A stretch of DNA of 64,000 bases from positions 1 to 64,000 of the forward strand of contig NZ_JAQZAT010000009.1 in the NCBI RefSeq assembly GCF_028736925.1, given 5' to 3'. A program made the translations under genes and the position numbers. Below are positions 52,860-62,281 of the stretch, one piece after another. Numbering within the stretch: position 1 is the stretch's first letter; every line of letters starts with the position of its first letter. This DNA is from Flavivirga sp. 57AJ16. Lineage in GTDB: Bacteria; Bacteroidota; Bacteroidia; Flavobacteriales; Flavobacteriaceae. The notes beneath the pieces were generated by a model. That model had not been told where the DNA came from, did not search any database, and saw only the letters and a program-made list of their open reading frames with translations.

Positions 52860-54665
52860 ATGAGTTGGGAAATTATTTTAATGTTCATTGTTTTGCTGAT
52901 TACAGTGGTCCTTTTTGTCTTTGAAATTTTCCCCGTAGACAAAGTTGCCTTTTTTATTATTGTATCGCTTATTTTGTTGGGCTTGGTGTCTCCAGAAGAA
53001 GGCATAAGTGGTTTTTCAAACAGTGCTACTATAGCTGTATTGGCACTTATGATATTGGCCATTGCGATGGAACAGAATGGTGTAATACAATGGCTAACTT
53101 CTGGCATGTCTAGGATAAAGTTTTTGCCCCTTATCGTTATGGGGCCCATTTTTATGTTTGTTACGGCTGGTATTTCAGCATTTATCAGTACCACAGCCGT
53201 TGTCATTGTTTTTATAAAAATGATAAACCAACTCTCAGAGAAATACAATATACCACAATCAAAACTCTTTTTGCCTATTTCTTTTGCAGGTATTTTAGGA
53301 GGTTCGTGCACCCTGATGGGAACTTCTACAAATCTAATTGTTAATTCAGTTTCAAAAAACCTTGGTATGGGAACATTAGGTTTCTTCGAGTTTTCTCTTT
53401 TAGGCTTAATTTTTCTAGGTATTTCAATTATATATCTTACCATCACTTTACGATGGTTGCCATGGGGGAGAGCACAAAATCTTAATAAGGATTATAATAT
53501 TGATAATTATATTGCAAAAGTTCGTATTAACCCACAGTCTCAATTAGTGGGAAAGAAGATTCAGGAAAGCTTTATGTATAATAATTCCGATGTATCACTT
53601 TTGCAACTAATAAGGAATAACCGTGTTTATAATTCGCCAGGGAAATATATCACTTTAAAGGCTGAGGATGATTTATTTTTAATGTGCGACTTAAATAATT
53701 TATCACGGATAAACGAATCGGAAAACCTAAGTATTTATAAAGAAAAAAAACTAGAAGAACAAGATAATGAAACTGGAGAACAAGGTTTGGAGGAGCGTAT
53801 TTTTGTTGAACTTTTAATGTTGCCAGGAGCCTCACTATTAGGTAAAACCATAGGCGACCTTAGGAGTTTTATGTTACGGGATGCCATTCCCATTGCCATT
53901 AAAAAAAGAAAAACATTAGTAAACATAAAAGAAAGAATGGTCCATAATAGTATGAACCAAATGGTTTTAAAAGCAGGAGACCGCTTATTGGTAGAAATTT
54001 TTAAAGAGAAAATGTATACTCTTGAAACTATGGATAATGTGGTATTACTGCAAAAGTTTGATGAGATAAATAGAAAATCTAAATTTAAAAGATACTTTTC
54101 ATTAGGTGTTCTTTTATTGGTTATTGCCTTGGCTGCTTCTGGCTTATTATCTATTATGGTAAGTGCTTTAACTGGAGTGTGCCTATTATTGATTACTAAA
54201 AACTTAGATCTAAATAGCGTCTATAAAAAAGTGAATTGGCAAATCTTTTTCCTGTTGGCAGGTATGATTCCATTAGGTATTGCTATGCACAATACAGGGG
54301 CAGATATGTGGATTTCAGAAAAATTATTAGAGTTTCTGGTTGACCAGCCAGATTTTATCATTATAGGCACGCTGTTTTTAGTCACGATGCTTATGAGCGG
54401 TGTGGTTAGCAACAATGCCACAGCTATCATAATGGCACCCATAGCTATTTCCGTCGCTCAAGGTATGAATTTAGATTTCAAGCCTTTTATATTGGCAGTG
54501 ATGTTTGCAGCTAATTTTAGTTTTTTTACACCAGTAGGCTATCAGACCAATACATTAATATATAGTATTGGCAATTACAAATTTCAACACTTTTTATTAA
54601 TAGGAGGGATCCTTAGTATAATATTATGGATAACCGCTACGGTTTTATTAACTTATATGCTATAA
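52860..54665 (+). CDS. SLC13/DASS-like permease with two RCK-C domains
   Basis: 601 residues from the ATG at 52860 (a TTG at 52848 is in frame). Membrane helices occupy about 1-205 and 400-600. Two RCK-C (TrkA-C) domains lie in the middle (about 210-390; KVRINPQSQLVGKKIQES, VELLMLPGASLLGKTIGDL). GTSTNLIVNSVSKNLGMG near 155 and SNNATAIIMAPIAIS near 520 are the substrate-site motifs. Members carry sulfate or dicarboxylates; the substrate is not decided. MscS follows after 11 bases. Confidence 0.88.
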   Translation: MSWEIILMFIVLLITVVLFVFEIFPVDKVAFFIIVSLILLGLVSPEEGISGFSNSATIAVLALMILAIAMEQNGVIQWLTSGMSRIKFLPLIVMGPIFMFVTAGISAFISTTAVVIVFIKMINQLSEKYNIPQSKLFLPISFAGILGGSCTLMGTSTNLIVNSVSKNLGMGTLGFFEFSLLGLIFLGISIIYLTITLRWLPWGRAQNLNKDYNIDNYIAKVRINPQSQLVGKKIQESFMYNNSDVSLLQLIRNNRVYNSPGKYITLKAEDDLFLMCDLNNLSRINESENLSIYKEKKLEEQDNETGEQGLEERIFVELLMLPGASLLGKTIGDLRSFMLRDAIPIAIKKRKTLVNIKERMVHNSMNQMVLKAGDRLLVEIFKEKMYTLETMDNVVLLQKFDEINRKSKFKRYFSLGVLLLVIALAASGLLSIMVSALTGVCLLLITKNLDLNSVYKKVNWQIFFLLAGMIPLGIAMHNTGADMWISEKLLEFLVDQPDFIIIGTLFLVTMLMSGVVSNNATAIIMAPIAISVAQGMNLDFKPFILAVMFAANFSFFTPVGYQTNTLIYSIGNYKFQHFLLIGGILSIILWITATVLLTYML

Positions 54666-54676
54666 ATTTTTATACA

Positions 54677-55573
54677 ATGAAAGACAAATTTTTTTCGATA
54701 GAAGACGCTATAAGCAAATTATGGGACAAATTGGATGGTTGGATGGATGCCATAATTTTAAGATTGCCCAATCTTGTCATGGCTATTTTGATCATGATCG
54801 TATTCTATTTTATTGCTAGGGGCGTTAAGAAGCTTTTACTTAAATTATTGCTGCCTCGTATAGGCCAAAAATCAATTCAGGATATTATAGCTAAAATTAT
54901 TTTTTTAAGCGTTCTTTTAATTGGTTTTTTTATAGCACTTGGCGTTTTAGAACTTAATAAGGTATTAACCAGTATACTTGCAGGTGCGGGCGTCGTTGGT
55001 CTTGCGGTAGGTTTAGCACTTCAGGGTACTCTAAGTAATACGGTTGGAGGCTTGGTACTATCCTTTATGCCAAAAATTAATATTAACGATTATATTGAGA
55101 CCGATGATGTCAAGGGGTTTGTATCAGAAATAAGCCTTCGTAATATAGTTTTGCGCAGACCCGATAATAATTATACCGTTGTTCCTAATTCGAAATTTGT
55201 AGAAAACTCATTTACCAACTATTCCATAAGTAAACGAAGTCGGATTACTGTTACTTGTGGTGTAGGCTATGAAAGTAGTATGCAAGAAGTTGAAGACTTG
55301 GTAATACGTATTATTTCTGAAAATTTTGAACAAAAAAAAGGGGAGTCCGTAGAGTTTTTCTTTACTGATTTTGGAGATAGTTCCATAAATTTTATGACAC
55401 GATTTTGGATAGATATGGTAAAAAATAAACAAGAATATGCAGCTAAGCATAAGGCTATGAAACTTATTAAAAGCGAATTTGATTCTAAAGGAATTAATAT
55501 CCCTTTCCCGATTCGAACCTTGGATTTTGGAAAAAACAAATTACAAATGGCAAAGAATGAAAATGAAGATTAG
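54677..55573 (+). CDS. Small-conductance mechanosensitive channel, MscS family
   Basis: 298 residues from the ATG at 54677; an earlier ATG (54626) lies inside the preceding gene. Three helices (about 28-45, 70-95, 98-125) are followed by the pore helix AGAGVVGLAVGLALQGTLSN, then the beta domain (IETDDVKGFVSEISLRN, VVPNSKFVENSFTNYS) and a C-terminal alpha/beta part. It releases solutes under osmotic downshift. Confidence 0.92.
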   Translation: MKDKFFSIEDAISKLWDKLDGWMDAIILRLPNLVMAILIMIVFYFIARGVKKLLLKLLLPRIGQKSIQDIIAKIIFLSVLLIGFFIALGVLELNKVLTSILAGAGVVGLAVGLALQGTLSNTVGGLVLSFMPKININDYIETDDVKGFVSEISLRNIVLRRPDNNYTVVPNSKFVENSFTNYSISKRSRITVTCGVGYESSMQEVEDLVIRIISENFEQKKGESVEFFFTDFGDSSINFMTRFWIDMVKNKQEYAAKHKAMKLIKSEFDSKGINIPFPIRTLDFGKNKLQMAKNENED

Positions 55574-55840
55574 ATTTTTGATAGTTCTGATGAGCCTACC
55601 GAACTACCAATTTAATATATGAAAAGTATATGAAGTTTGGGTTGGCAAATTTTTAGAAAACGGCATCATGGGTCAATACTTATAATAAACGACTATTATT
55701 GAGCTAATAGCATTAAAATTCAATGGGATTGCGTTAACCTTAATGCCTTTTTTTTTGCAAATTTGATATACTATAGTGAATTATGTGAGATAACGTCCGT
55801 CTTTCCTTCATTGTAGGTATTTGTCTAAATAAAATTTAAT

Positions 55841-56191
55841 ATGATGGAAAACGAATTAGCAAAACACGAAAAGGATTATATAAGAATTTATGAAAAGAAG
55901 GGCTATGGTTCTAACTTCTATTTTAAAAAAAATAAACTTATAAATAGTGAGACTAAAAATCAATATTTACCCGAAGATATTACCATTGTTGCAGAACATA
56001 GATATGAAGGTATGAGTGATCCTTCAGATATGTCAATTCTTTATGTCATTGAAACCAATAAGAATGAAAAAGGAACTTTTTTATTGGGTTATGGACCAAA
56101 TACCGATTTGGACATCGCAGAATTTTTTAAAAAAGTACCAAAATCGAATATTACTGATGCTAAGAACATCAATCTAAATGATAAAGATTAA
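55841..56191 (+). CDS. Conserved hypothetical cytoplasmic protein
   Basis: 116 residues, no signal or membrane helix. VAEHRYEGMSDPSDMSILY near 53-71 and GTFLLGYGP match a family of short Bacteroidota proteins that are sometimes labelled phosphoribosylpyrophosphate synthetase, although they lack that enzyme's domain. Function unknown. The gene stands alone, 267 bases after mscS, with a strong terminator behind it. Confidence 0.7.
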   Translation: MMENELAKHEKDYIRIYEKKGYGSNFYFKKNKLINSETKNQYLPEDITIVAEHRYEGMSDPSDMSILYVIETNKNEKGTFLLGYGPNTDLDIAEFFKKVPKSNITDAKNINLNDKD

Positions 56192-56216
56192 TTAAAAATT
56201 TGTTTAATAACCTTAT

Positions 56217-56264
56217 AACAATCTTGTGTTATTTTTTTATGAAATAACACAAGATTGTTTGTTT
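56217..56264 (+). terminator. Strong hairpin terminator
   Basis: A perfect 18-bp stem (56217-56234 with 56242-56259) around a seven-base loop, followed by TGTTTT. It begins 25 bases after the hypothetical protein gene. Confidence 0.85.
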
Positions 56265-56592
56265 TATATCTATAGAATTTTTAATTAGAATCAGTTTTTT
56301 TCATACTTGATATGAAGAAAAAATAAATGGATTTATTTGTGTCGTGGAATAATTCTTGTATCTTATATATAATTGAACTTATTGAAAAAGTTTAAAAGTT
56401 CATGACCTTTTAAGCCTTTATTTTTATTTTAAAAACGGCTTTTACTTCTCGTTCATGTTTTTTAGCACTTTTCTTATTAAAAACTAAAAGTTATATAACA
56501 TAATCTAAAAGTTGTATAATGTATTTATCTATGTCTATAACGATCTTTATATCATTAATAAAAACACAACAACTTAATATATAAAGAAGTTT
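56265..56592. other. 328-bp A/T-rich spacer
   Basis: Nothing recognised: no ORF, no RNA gene, no exact promoter box. The small basic protein gene follows. Confidence 0.5.
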
Positions 56593-56727
56593 ATGGAACA
56601 AAGTATAAAAGCAAGAGCGAGACAATTTGCAAGAGTGGGTAAATCAAGACCCAGACCTCAATTTATCAATAGTGATTTTTTAAAAAATGCCGTTTGGCGG
56701 GTTTTTGGTAAACGAAAAAAACTCTAA
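56593..56727 (+). CDS. Small basic protein (44 residues)
   Basis: ATG at 56593, eight bases behind AAAGAAG. The sequence is strongly basic (MEQSIKARARQFARVGKSRP at the start, RVFGKRKKL at the end) with 13 Lys/Arg in 44 residues. Base use is like coding DNA. It might bind nucleic acid or a membrane; I know no family. Confidence 0.5.
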   Translation: MEQSIKARARQFARVGKSRPRPQFINSDFLKNAVWRVFGKRKKL

Positions 56728-56957
56728 AAAATAATCTTCAGCGTTAAAATAATCACGTTTCATGCCTAGAATGTCATGGATACATAATCTCTATGTGCTT
56801 AATTATTTGGGATATTGGGTTTTCCCCTTACAAAATAGGTAAGCTGTTCACCTTTTATAAGTTGTAACGATTAACGGTTACTATAGCTATAGTACTTAAT
56901 CGCCTAAAACAAACAATTCAATATTCTATTCAATAAAAATTTAAAAAAAGTAATACA

Positions 56958-57986
56958 ATGAAAACTACATATTTAAAGACAAATACTATAGAAAACATAT
57001 TCAAGAAATTAAAACTTAGTTTTGGAGGTTTAATGACAAAAGAATCTAAAGAATATATTTTAGAAATAAAGAATAATATAGGTACTGGTACTATTAAAGG
57101 CATCACCTTAACGGGAGGCATTTCTTATATCGAGTTTAATATGATTTTCTCTGAAGATGTTGTACTATCTATCAATGTGCCCGATAAAACTCCAATTTAT
57201 TTTGCCTACTGTTCTAAAGGAAGTTTAGGTCATAGTTTTGGAGTTAATGGTAAAAAGAATGTGTTACAAAGTTTTCAAACAGGTATTCTAACCAGTCAAT
57301 CGAGCGACGAGAATGTTCTATATTTTAAGAAGGATAAGCATATAAAAGTTACCTTAATTACAGTACAGGCCAATAATAAAGCAACAGTTTCTGAAAATTA
57401 CGGATTAAAAAATAAGCTATACAAAGCGTTTTTTAAAGAAGGTACCAATAAAAATTTTATATATATAGGTTCGCAAAATTTAAAGATTGCAGAAAAAATA
57501 CAACAACTAGAGGCCATTAAACAAAAAGGATTGGTAAGAAGCCTTTTAATACAAGGTTTAGTACATGTTATATTAGCATTGGAAGTACAACAGCATACCG
57601 ATGATACTACCTCTAGTGAAAACCAATTGGGCTCTCTACTAATAAGAGAGGTGGAAATTATAAAAGAGGCCTCGCAGTTTATAAGAGATCATTTTGATTT
57701 GCAGTTGTCAATCACACAATTGTGTTCAAAATTTGGTATAGCTCCATCAAAACTTCAAGAAGGTTTTAAATCAATGCATAATCACACGGTTGCAGATTTT
57801 ATAAGAGAAGTGCGTATTCAAAAAGCAGAAGAATTTATAAAAAATACCGATATGAACATTTCAGAAGTAGTATATAGTATAGGGTTTTCAAGTAGAAGTT
57901 ATTTCTCCAAAATTTTTAGAGAAAAATACAATTGTAGTCCGAGCAAATATAAAAATGCCAATAGGGTAAGCTCATTTGTAGCGTAA
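56958..57986 (+). CDS. AraC-family transcriptional regulator
   Basis: 342 residues. The C-terminal 100 residues hold the two AraC helix-turn-helix units (LSITQLCSKFGIAPSKLQEG and NISEVVYSIGFSSRSYFSKI, then REKYNCSPSKYK). The N-terminal 230 residues are a beta-rich sensor domain, similar in outline to PchR-type regulators. The signal is unknown. A long hairpin follows. Confidence 0.9.
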   Translation: MKTTYLKTNTIENIFKKLKLSFGGLMTKESKEYILEIKNNIGTGTIKGITLTGGISYIEFNMIFSEDVVLSINVPDKTPIYFAYCSKGSLGHSFGVNGKKNVLQSFQTGILTSQSSDENVLYFKKDKHIKVTLITVQANNKATVSENYGLKNKLYKAFFKEGTNKNFIYIGSQNLKIAEKIQQLEAIKQKGLVRSLLIQGLVHVILALEVQQHTDDTTSSENQLGSLLIREVEIIKEASQFIRDHFDLQLSITQLCSKFGIAPSKLQEGFKSMHNHTVADFIREVRIQKAEEFIKNTDMNISEVVYSIGFSSRSYFSKIFREKYNCSPSKYKNANRVSSFVA

Positions 57987-58007
57987 AGAAATTTGTGTGA
58001 ATATAAA

Positions 58008-58074
58008 ATATAGCTAAATCAATATAAAATAATTTCTAAATATTCTATGCCATTTTATATTGATTTAGCTATAT
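58008..58074. repeat. Long perfect hairpin with 23-bp arms
   Basis: 58008-58030 is the exact reverse complement of 58052-58074, loop 21 bases. It lies between the convergent AraC-like and ArsC-like genes. Without a T run on either side it is a poor terminator; it may be a small mobile palindrome or a transcript-end stabiliser. Confidence 0.8.
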
Positions 58075-58203
58075 GTTGTGGAAATTGGCGTAATTGTGAA
58101 TCCTTTTTTACAATGAAGTGATTTAAGATCTATTTTTTCGATAGGCGGGTTTTCTTCATTAAGAAAAAACGATGATGATGAAAAACTTCTGAAAAATCTA
58201 ATT

Positions 58204-58656
58204 TTAGATAAAATTTTCATCCTCTGTTGTTGAGGATATTGTGGGCGATTCCCCACTAAGTCCTTTTTTAAGCCCGGCAGAATCTACTCCGAAAAACTTT
58301 AATATTTCAGCTCGGTGTGCTATCAACATAACTTTATCACCATTAACTGCTATAGGTTTTTGCAAAAGTTCCGGGTTTTTGTTTATAATTTTAAGCCAAT
58401 CATCTGTGCTAAAATTATTTGTATCGCCTATATTAGAACTATCATTATTTTTGACAGTAAAAAGCTCGGCAAGTGATAAGTCTAGATTGTCTGCAAGTTC
58501 TACCCAGATAGTGTCACCTAAGTTTTCTTTCACTATATCTATAACCTCTACTTTTTTATCTATACCTTGAATATAACCTAAAACTTGTTTTCCTAAATGG
58601 GACAAAGAGCTGTATATGTATGTAAGTTGTTTTTTATCTCGCGCTAATATTGACAT
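58204..58656 (-). CDS. ArsC/Spx-like thioredoxin-fold protein
   Basis: 150 residues with the arsenate reductase-like layout (SLSHLGKQVLGYIQG near 17-31; DDWLKIINKNPELLQKPIAV near 85-104). The catalytic Cys of true ArsC is absent: no Cys is present at all. It is thus probably not a reductase. Flavobacteria carry such proteins; the role is unknown. The C-terminus is Ser/Thr-rich. Confidence 0.78.
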   Translation of the reverse strand: MSILARDKKQLTYIYSSLSHLGKQVLGYIQGIDKKVEVIDIVKENLGDTIWVELADNLDLSLAELFTVKNNDSSNIGDTNNFSTDDWLKIINKNPELLQKPIAVNGDKVMLIAHRAEILKFFGVDSAGLKKGLSGESPTISSTTEDENFI

Positions 58657-59062
58657 GTTTTTACGTTTATTAATTAATTTTTTGAGTTATCGAGATGGTG
58701 ATTAATAGTTTTAAATTCAAAAAACTGATTGTACACCTCACAGCGATCAGTTTCAGAATCTGGAGGACGATTTTATGCTACCTTTCTTTTCTTTTCTTTT
58801 ATAGCTCCCATAGTATTTGTTTTTATAGTTAATTATAGGTTTTAATTCCATCCCCGTCACCAAGTGTTAAATTAACTATCTTTTATAATAATGGTTAACG
58901 CTAAAAAGAGCATGATTGACTCAAATGATGTTTTTTTTAAACATTCAAAAAACAGGTTGATAGTGTTTTTAATACCGTTAAGAAAATTTGGTTTAGAGCA
59001 AATGGATCTGCCATTACTCAATTAATTTTATAAAAGATTATTAATTTTTAAAATATAAAAAC
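58657..59062. other. 406-bp spacer between divergent ArsC-like and PfpI genes
   Basis: No supported gene. A 44-codon ORF (58891-59025) lacks a ribosome site and coding look. The region should hold the promoters of both neighbours, but no exact TAnnTTTG pair is seen. Confidence 0.5.
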
Positions 59063-59620
59063 ATGAAACTTGAAAATAAAAAAATAGCCATTTTAGCGAC
59101 CGATGGATTTGAAAAATCAGAGTTGTTCAAACCTATGGAAGCTTTAAAAGAAGAAGGCGCAATAGTGCATATCATTTCAAACAAGGACGGAGAAATTAAG
59201 AGTTGGGATGATGCTAATTGGGGAAAAACGATTAAAATAGATAAAAAAATTAATGAAGCAAATGAAAATGATTATAATGCTTTGGTACTCCCTGGAGGTG
59301 TTATAAGCCCGGATATTTTACGTGTGGATGAGTCTGCCTTAAACTTTATACGTGCTTTTTTTAAAAGTAAAAAACCAGTTGCAGCTATTTGTCATGCCCC
59401 TTGGTTATTAATTAGTGCAGGAGTTATTCAAAACCGTACAGTAACTTCATATAAAAGTATTAAAGACGATGTTGTAAATGCTGGAGCTCATTGGATTGAT
59501 GAAGAGGTTGTTGTTGATAGCGGACTGGTAACAAGTAGAAAGCCCAATGATCTTCCTGCCTTTTGTGACAAAATTATAGAAGAAGTAAGAGAAGGTAAGC
59601 ATGTAGCACAACATGCCTAG
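59063..59620 (+). CDS. DJ-1/PfpI family protein
   Basis: 185 residues. The nucleophile elbow AAICHAPWLL near 111-120 holds Cys and His as in PfpI/YhbO glyoxalase-deglycase-like proteins; the early glutamate is in GFEKSELFKPME near 16-27. It should help against carbonyl stress. It precedes the Cys-rich copper protein by 75 bases in the same direction. Confidence 0.9.
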   Translation: MKLENKKIAILATDGFEKSELFKPMEALKEEGAIVHIISNKDGEIKSWDDANWGKTIKIDKKINEANENDYNALVLPGGVISPDILRVDESALNFIRAFFKSKKPVAAICHAPWLLISAGVIQNRTVTSYKSIKDDVVNAGAHWIDEEVVVDSGLVTSRKPNDLPAFCDKIIEEVREGKHVAQHA

Positions 59621-59695
59621 TTTTTAAAAGGGGCAGTTTATGCCTACTGTTAGAAAAAAGGTTCACATTTTTATTAATTAAATCAAATAAAAAAA

Positions 59696-60013
59696 ATGGT
59701 ACGTGATTATGAAAGTTGTATAGAAGCCTGTCAACAATGTTTAATTGATTGTCAAAAGTGTCTTTTTGAAATGATGGGCAAAGAAAGTGATAATGATTGT
59801 CCGAGCTGTTGTATCCAATGTGTGGAAGCTTGTCTAATTTGTATAAAGTTTATGCTAGCCGATAGCCCATTTGTGAAAAAATATTGCAGATTATGTGCTG
59901 AAATATGTGAATGGTGTGCAGCACAATGCAAACAGCATGACCACGAACACTGTAAAGTTTGCGCAGCATCATGTATGGCTTGTGCACAAGAATGCCGTGT
60001 ACATATGGCTTAA
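59696..60013 (+). CDS. Four-helix-bundle copper-binding protein, Cys-rich (Csp type)
   Basis: 105 residues with 21 cysteines, arranged as CxxxC/CxxC along four helices (for example CIEACQQCLIDCQKC, CIQCVEACLIC, CRLCAEICEWCAAQC, CKVCAASCMACAQEC). This matches the Csp copper-storage fold, in which thiols inside the bundle hold many Cu(I) ions. There is no signal peptide, so it should be cytosolic (Csp3-like). The next gene starts 20 bases after its stop. Confidence 0.9.
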   Translation: MVRDYESCIEACQQCLIDCQKCLFEMMGKESDNDCPSCCIQCVEACLICIKFMLADSPFVKKYCRLCAEICEWCAAQCKQHDHEHCKVCAASCMACAQECRVHMA

Positions 60014-60033
60014 AGATTCCAACAAAAATAAAT

Positions 60034-60549
60034 ATGATGAGCACTATAAATTATACAGAAAATAAAGCAGGTTTAGAAAAGATTAGGAGTATGATTGGCA
60101 ATGAGCCAAAAATTGTAATGATAGCAACTAGGTTGGAAAAAATACCCTTTTCAGTCTGCCCGATGACTCTACAAGAAATGGACGAGCAAGGAAGTTTTTG
60201 GTTTTTTGTATCGAAAGAAAGTAATTTTTTTAAAGATATAAGATATGATAATAGAATACAAATTCTTTATTCCAATCCAGAGGCACAGGAATATATGTCC
60301 ATTTTTGGAAAGGCCACACATGTTATAGATAAGAAAAAAGTACATGCCCTATGGAATTCTTTATTGCACAGTTGGTTTGAAGGCGAAGATGACCCAAACT
60401 TGATACTATTGAATGTTCAGATAAAACATGCTTATTACTGGGATAATGATACAAGTAAACTAGTTTCTTTTTTCAAAATGTTAAAGAATGCTATCACAGA
60501 AGACAAATCTGATTTAGGAAATAAGGGACATATAAGTTTACAGGATTAA
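60034..60549 (+). CDS. Pyridoxamine 5'-phosphate oxidase-like (general stress 26-type) flavoprotein
   Basis: 171 residues from ATG at 60034 (a second ATG follows at 60037). PFSVCPMTLQEMDEQGSFWF and NRIQILYSNPEAQEYMSIFG form the split-barrel flavin fold, and the C-terminal part (LNVQIKHAYYWD) is that of general stress protein 26. Reaction unknown. Earlier in-frame starts lie inside the copper-protein gene. Confidence 0.88.
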   Translation: MMSTINYTENKAGLEKIRSMIGNEPKIVMIATRLEKIPFSVCPMTLQEMDEQGSFWFFVSKESNFFKDIRYDNRIQILYSNPEAQEYMSIFGKATHVIDKKKVHALWNSLLHSWFEGEDDPNLILLNVQIKHAYYWDNDTSKLVSFFKMLKNAITEDKSDLGNKGHISLQD

Positions 60550-60555
60550 CCTATT

Positions 60556-60718
60556 ATACCAATTATGAATTAAAATGAGCAACAGAAAACGACATAGCTT
60601 ATTTGTTTTAGCCAGCTGCGAGTTATTTGCATAGCCTAAGCTATGGAAATGATGAGAAAAGAGAAAAAACGAATTAATGAATGAGTTTGAATAGCGTATT
60701 TTAATTCATAATTGGTAT
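60556..60718. mobile_element. 163-bp MITE-like element with perfect 21-bp terminal inverted repeats
   Basis: Left arm 60556-60576 begins ATACCAATTATGAATT; the right arm 60698-60718 is its exact reverse complement. No ORF inside. The build is that of a non-autonomous miniature transposon. Target duplication is not clear. Confidence 0.75.
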
Positions 60719-60747
60719 TACACATTTTTGATATAGATCTATCAATG

Positions 60748-60807
60748 AGGTAGTTACGCCATACGCTATGTAAATAGAAAATAAAGACAGTGTATGGCAT
60801 ACTACCT
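60748..60807. repeat. Imperfect long hairpin
   Basis: AGGTAGTTACGCCATAC faces GTATGGCATACTACCT with one bulge; a TTTTTT run follows on the + strand. It may terminate the PfpI-Csp-PNPOx transcript. Confidence 0.55.
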
Positions 60808-60897
60808 TTTTTATTTTTAATTCTATTTTTTAAACTCCGTGAGGTTATTGTCTATTATAACTAAATCATTATAAAAAGTCATTTTTATTTACAGCCC

Positions 60898-60930
60898 AGA
60901 CCTGTCAGGTTTTTAAAACCTGACAGGTCT
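60898..60930. repeat. Perfect palindrome AGACCTGTCAGGTTT / AAACCTGACAGGTCT
   Basis: Two 15-base arms around TTA. A palindrome of this wording is, as I recall, a dispersed repeat in several Bacteroidota genomes. GC content is above its surroundings. Confidence 0.8.
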
Positions 60931-61149
60931 AAACGGTGAAATACAATTGATAAGATGGTGTTGTTTCTGATTTTAAAATATCTTGGAATGACATTTTATC
61001 TTGGTTTGACTATAGCTGACAGTGTTAGGGCTCATTAAAAAAAATATAAAGTTTTTAATGTAAATCAATGATCTTTTTTATAAGGTTTAGCTTTTTTAAT
61101 AGTTATTATAAATACATTCTTGTAATTTTAACTTTTATAAAGGCTATAT

Positions 61150-61998
61150 ATGATAAATACCTTGTTTTTTTTAATGAATCAGCCTAATAAGATTATATTA
61201 GGTATTGTGTTTGCAGCACTAGGATGGTTGGTTCTACATTATGCTTTCAAAATGGTAGAAATGGCGTATGTCTTAAAGTATAAAAAGCCATTATACAATC
61301 ATTTTTATATCTTTTTAAAACAATTAGAGGGACCCAAAAAAGCTATTTTAAAAAATCATTTTTCATTTTATAAAAACTTAACAGATAAAGAAAAGAAGTA
61401 TTTCGAACACCGAGTAGCATCATTTATTAAAGACAAAGATTTTATAGGTAGAGAAGGAAATAGAATAACCGATGAAATGAAAGTTTTAGTTTCTGCAACC
61501 GCGGTTATGTTGACTTTTGGTTTTAGGGATTTTTACATTGGTATTATTTCTAAGATTGTGATCTACCCACACAAATTTTATTCCCATACGAACAATGCTT
61601 ATCACAAAGGGGAATTTAATCCTAAATTAAAAGCATTGGTATTATCTTGGGAAGACTTTGTACAGGGTTTTCATGATGGAAACGATAATTTAAATTTAGG
61701 CATACATGAGCTTACACATGCCATTCATATTAATAGTATGAAGGAACGGGATGTGAGTGCTATCATTTTTAGTGATTCTTTTAAAGAGTTATCTGCTTTA
61801 TTCTCTGAAAATGAATCCTTGCGAGATATGTTAAAAGAGTCTGATTACTTCAGAAAATATGCCTTTACAAACCAATTTGAATTTTTAGCTGTTGCTATTG
61901 AGAACTTTATGGAAACACCACAAGAATTCCAGTCTCAGTTTCCTGAGGTTTATAATAAAATTAAGCAAATGCTTAATTTCAAGGTTAAGGGGTATTAG
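61150..61998 (+). CDS. Membrane-anchored zinc peptidase, MtfA/M90-like
   Basis: 282 residues. A membrane segment (about 15-38) precedes the peptidase part. GIHELTHAIHI near 184-194 is the HExxH zinc site; a later glutamate in NQFEFLAVAIENFME near 250 is a candidate third ligand. Relatives of MtfA act on a regulator or on other proteins; the target here is unknown. It stands after a 600-bp repeat-rich gap. Confidence 0.85.
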   Translation: MINTLFFLMNQPNKIILGIVFAALGWLVLHYAFKMVEMAYVLKYKKPLYNHFYIFLKQLEGPKKAILKNHFSFYKNLTDKEKKYFEHRVASFIKDKDFIGREGNRITDEMKVLVSATAVMLTFGFRDFYIGIISKIVIYPHKFYSHTNNAYHKGEFNPKLKALVLSWEDFVQGFHDGNDNLNLGIHELTHAIHINSMKERDVSAIIFSDSFKELSALFSENESLRDMLKESDYFRKYAFTNQFEFLAVAIENFMETPQEFQSQFPEVYNKIKQMLNFKVKGY

Positions 61999-62281
61999 TT
62001 TTCATGAAATTATCTTTTCATGATAACAAATACGCCAAAAAAATGGCAAAACAGATAAGCCTGTTGTATATAATTGGTGAAATTAACACGATATAAATGT
62101 CGTTTTATGTTTTTATATGAGCGACATGATTTTTATCATACTTTATTTGCATTTCCGTGCTTAATTTTAATGTAGAATTAAAAATTTAGTAAGATGAAAC
62201 ACCCATGAGAATTGCTTTCACACACACGAGAATGATTATCAAGGCGTTCCATATGACCTCTAAAACAATAAAAATAAACAT

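Noticed and set aside
58891-59025. 44-codon ORF upstream of the PfpI gene
   Set aside because: No ribosome site, no recognisable pattern, and it fills a region that should hold promoters.
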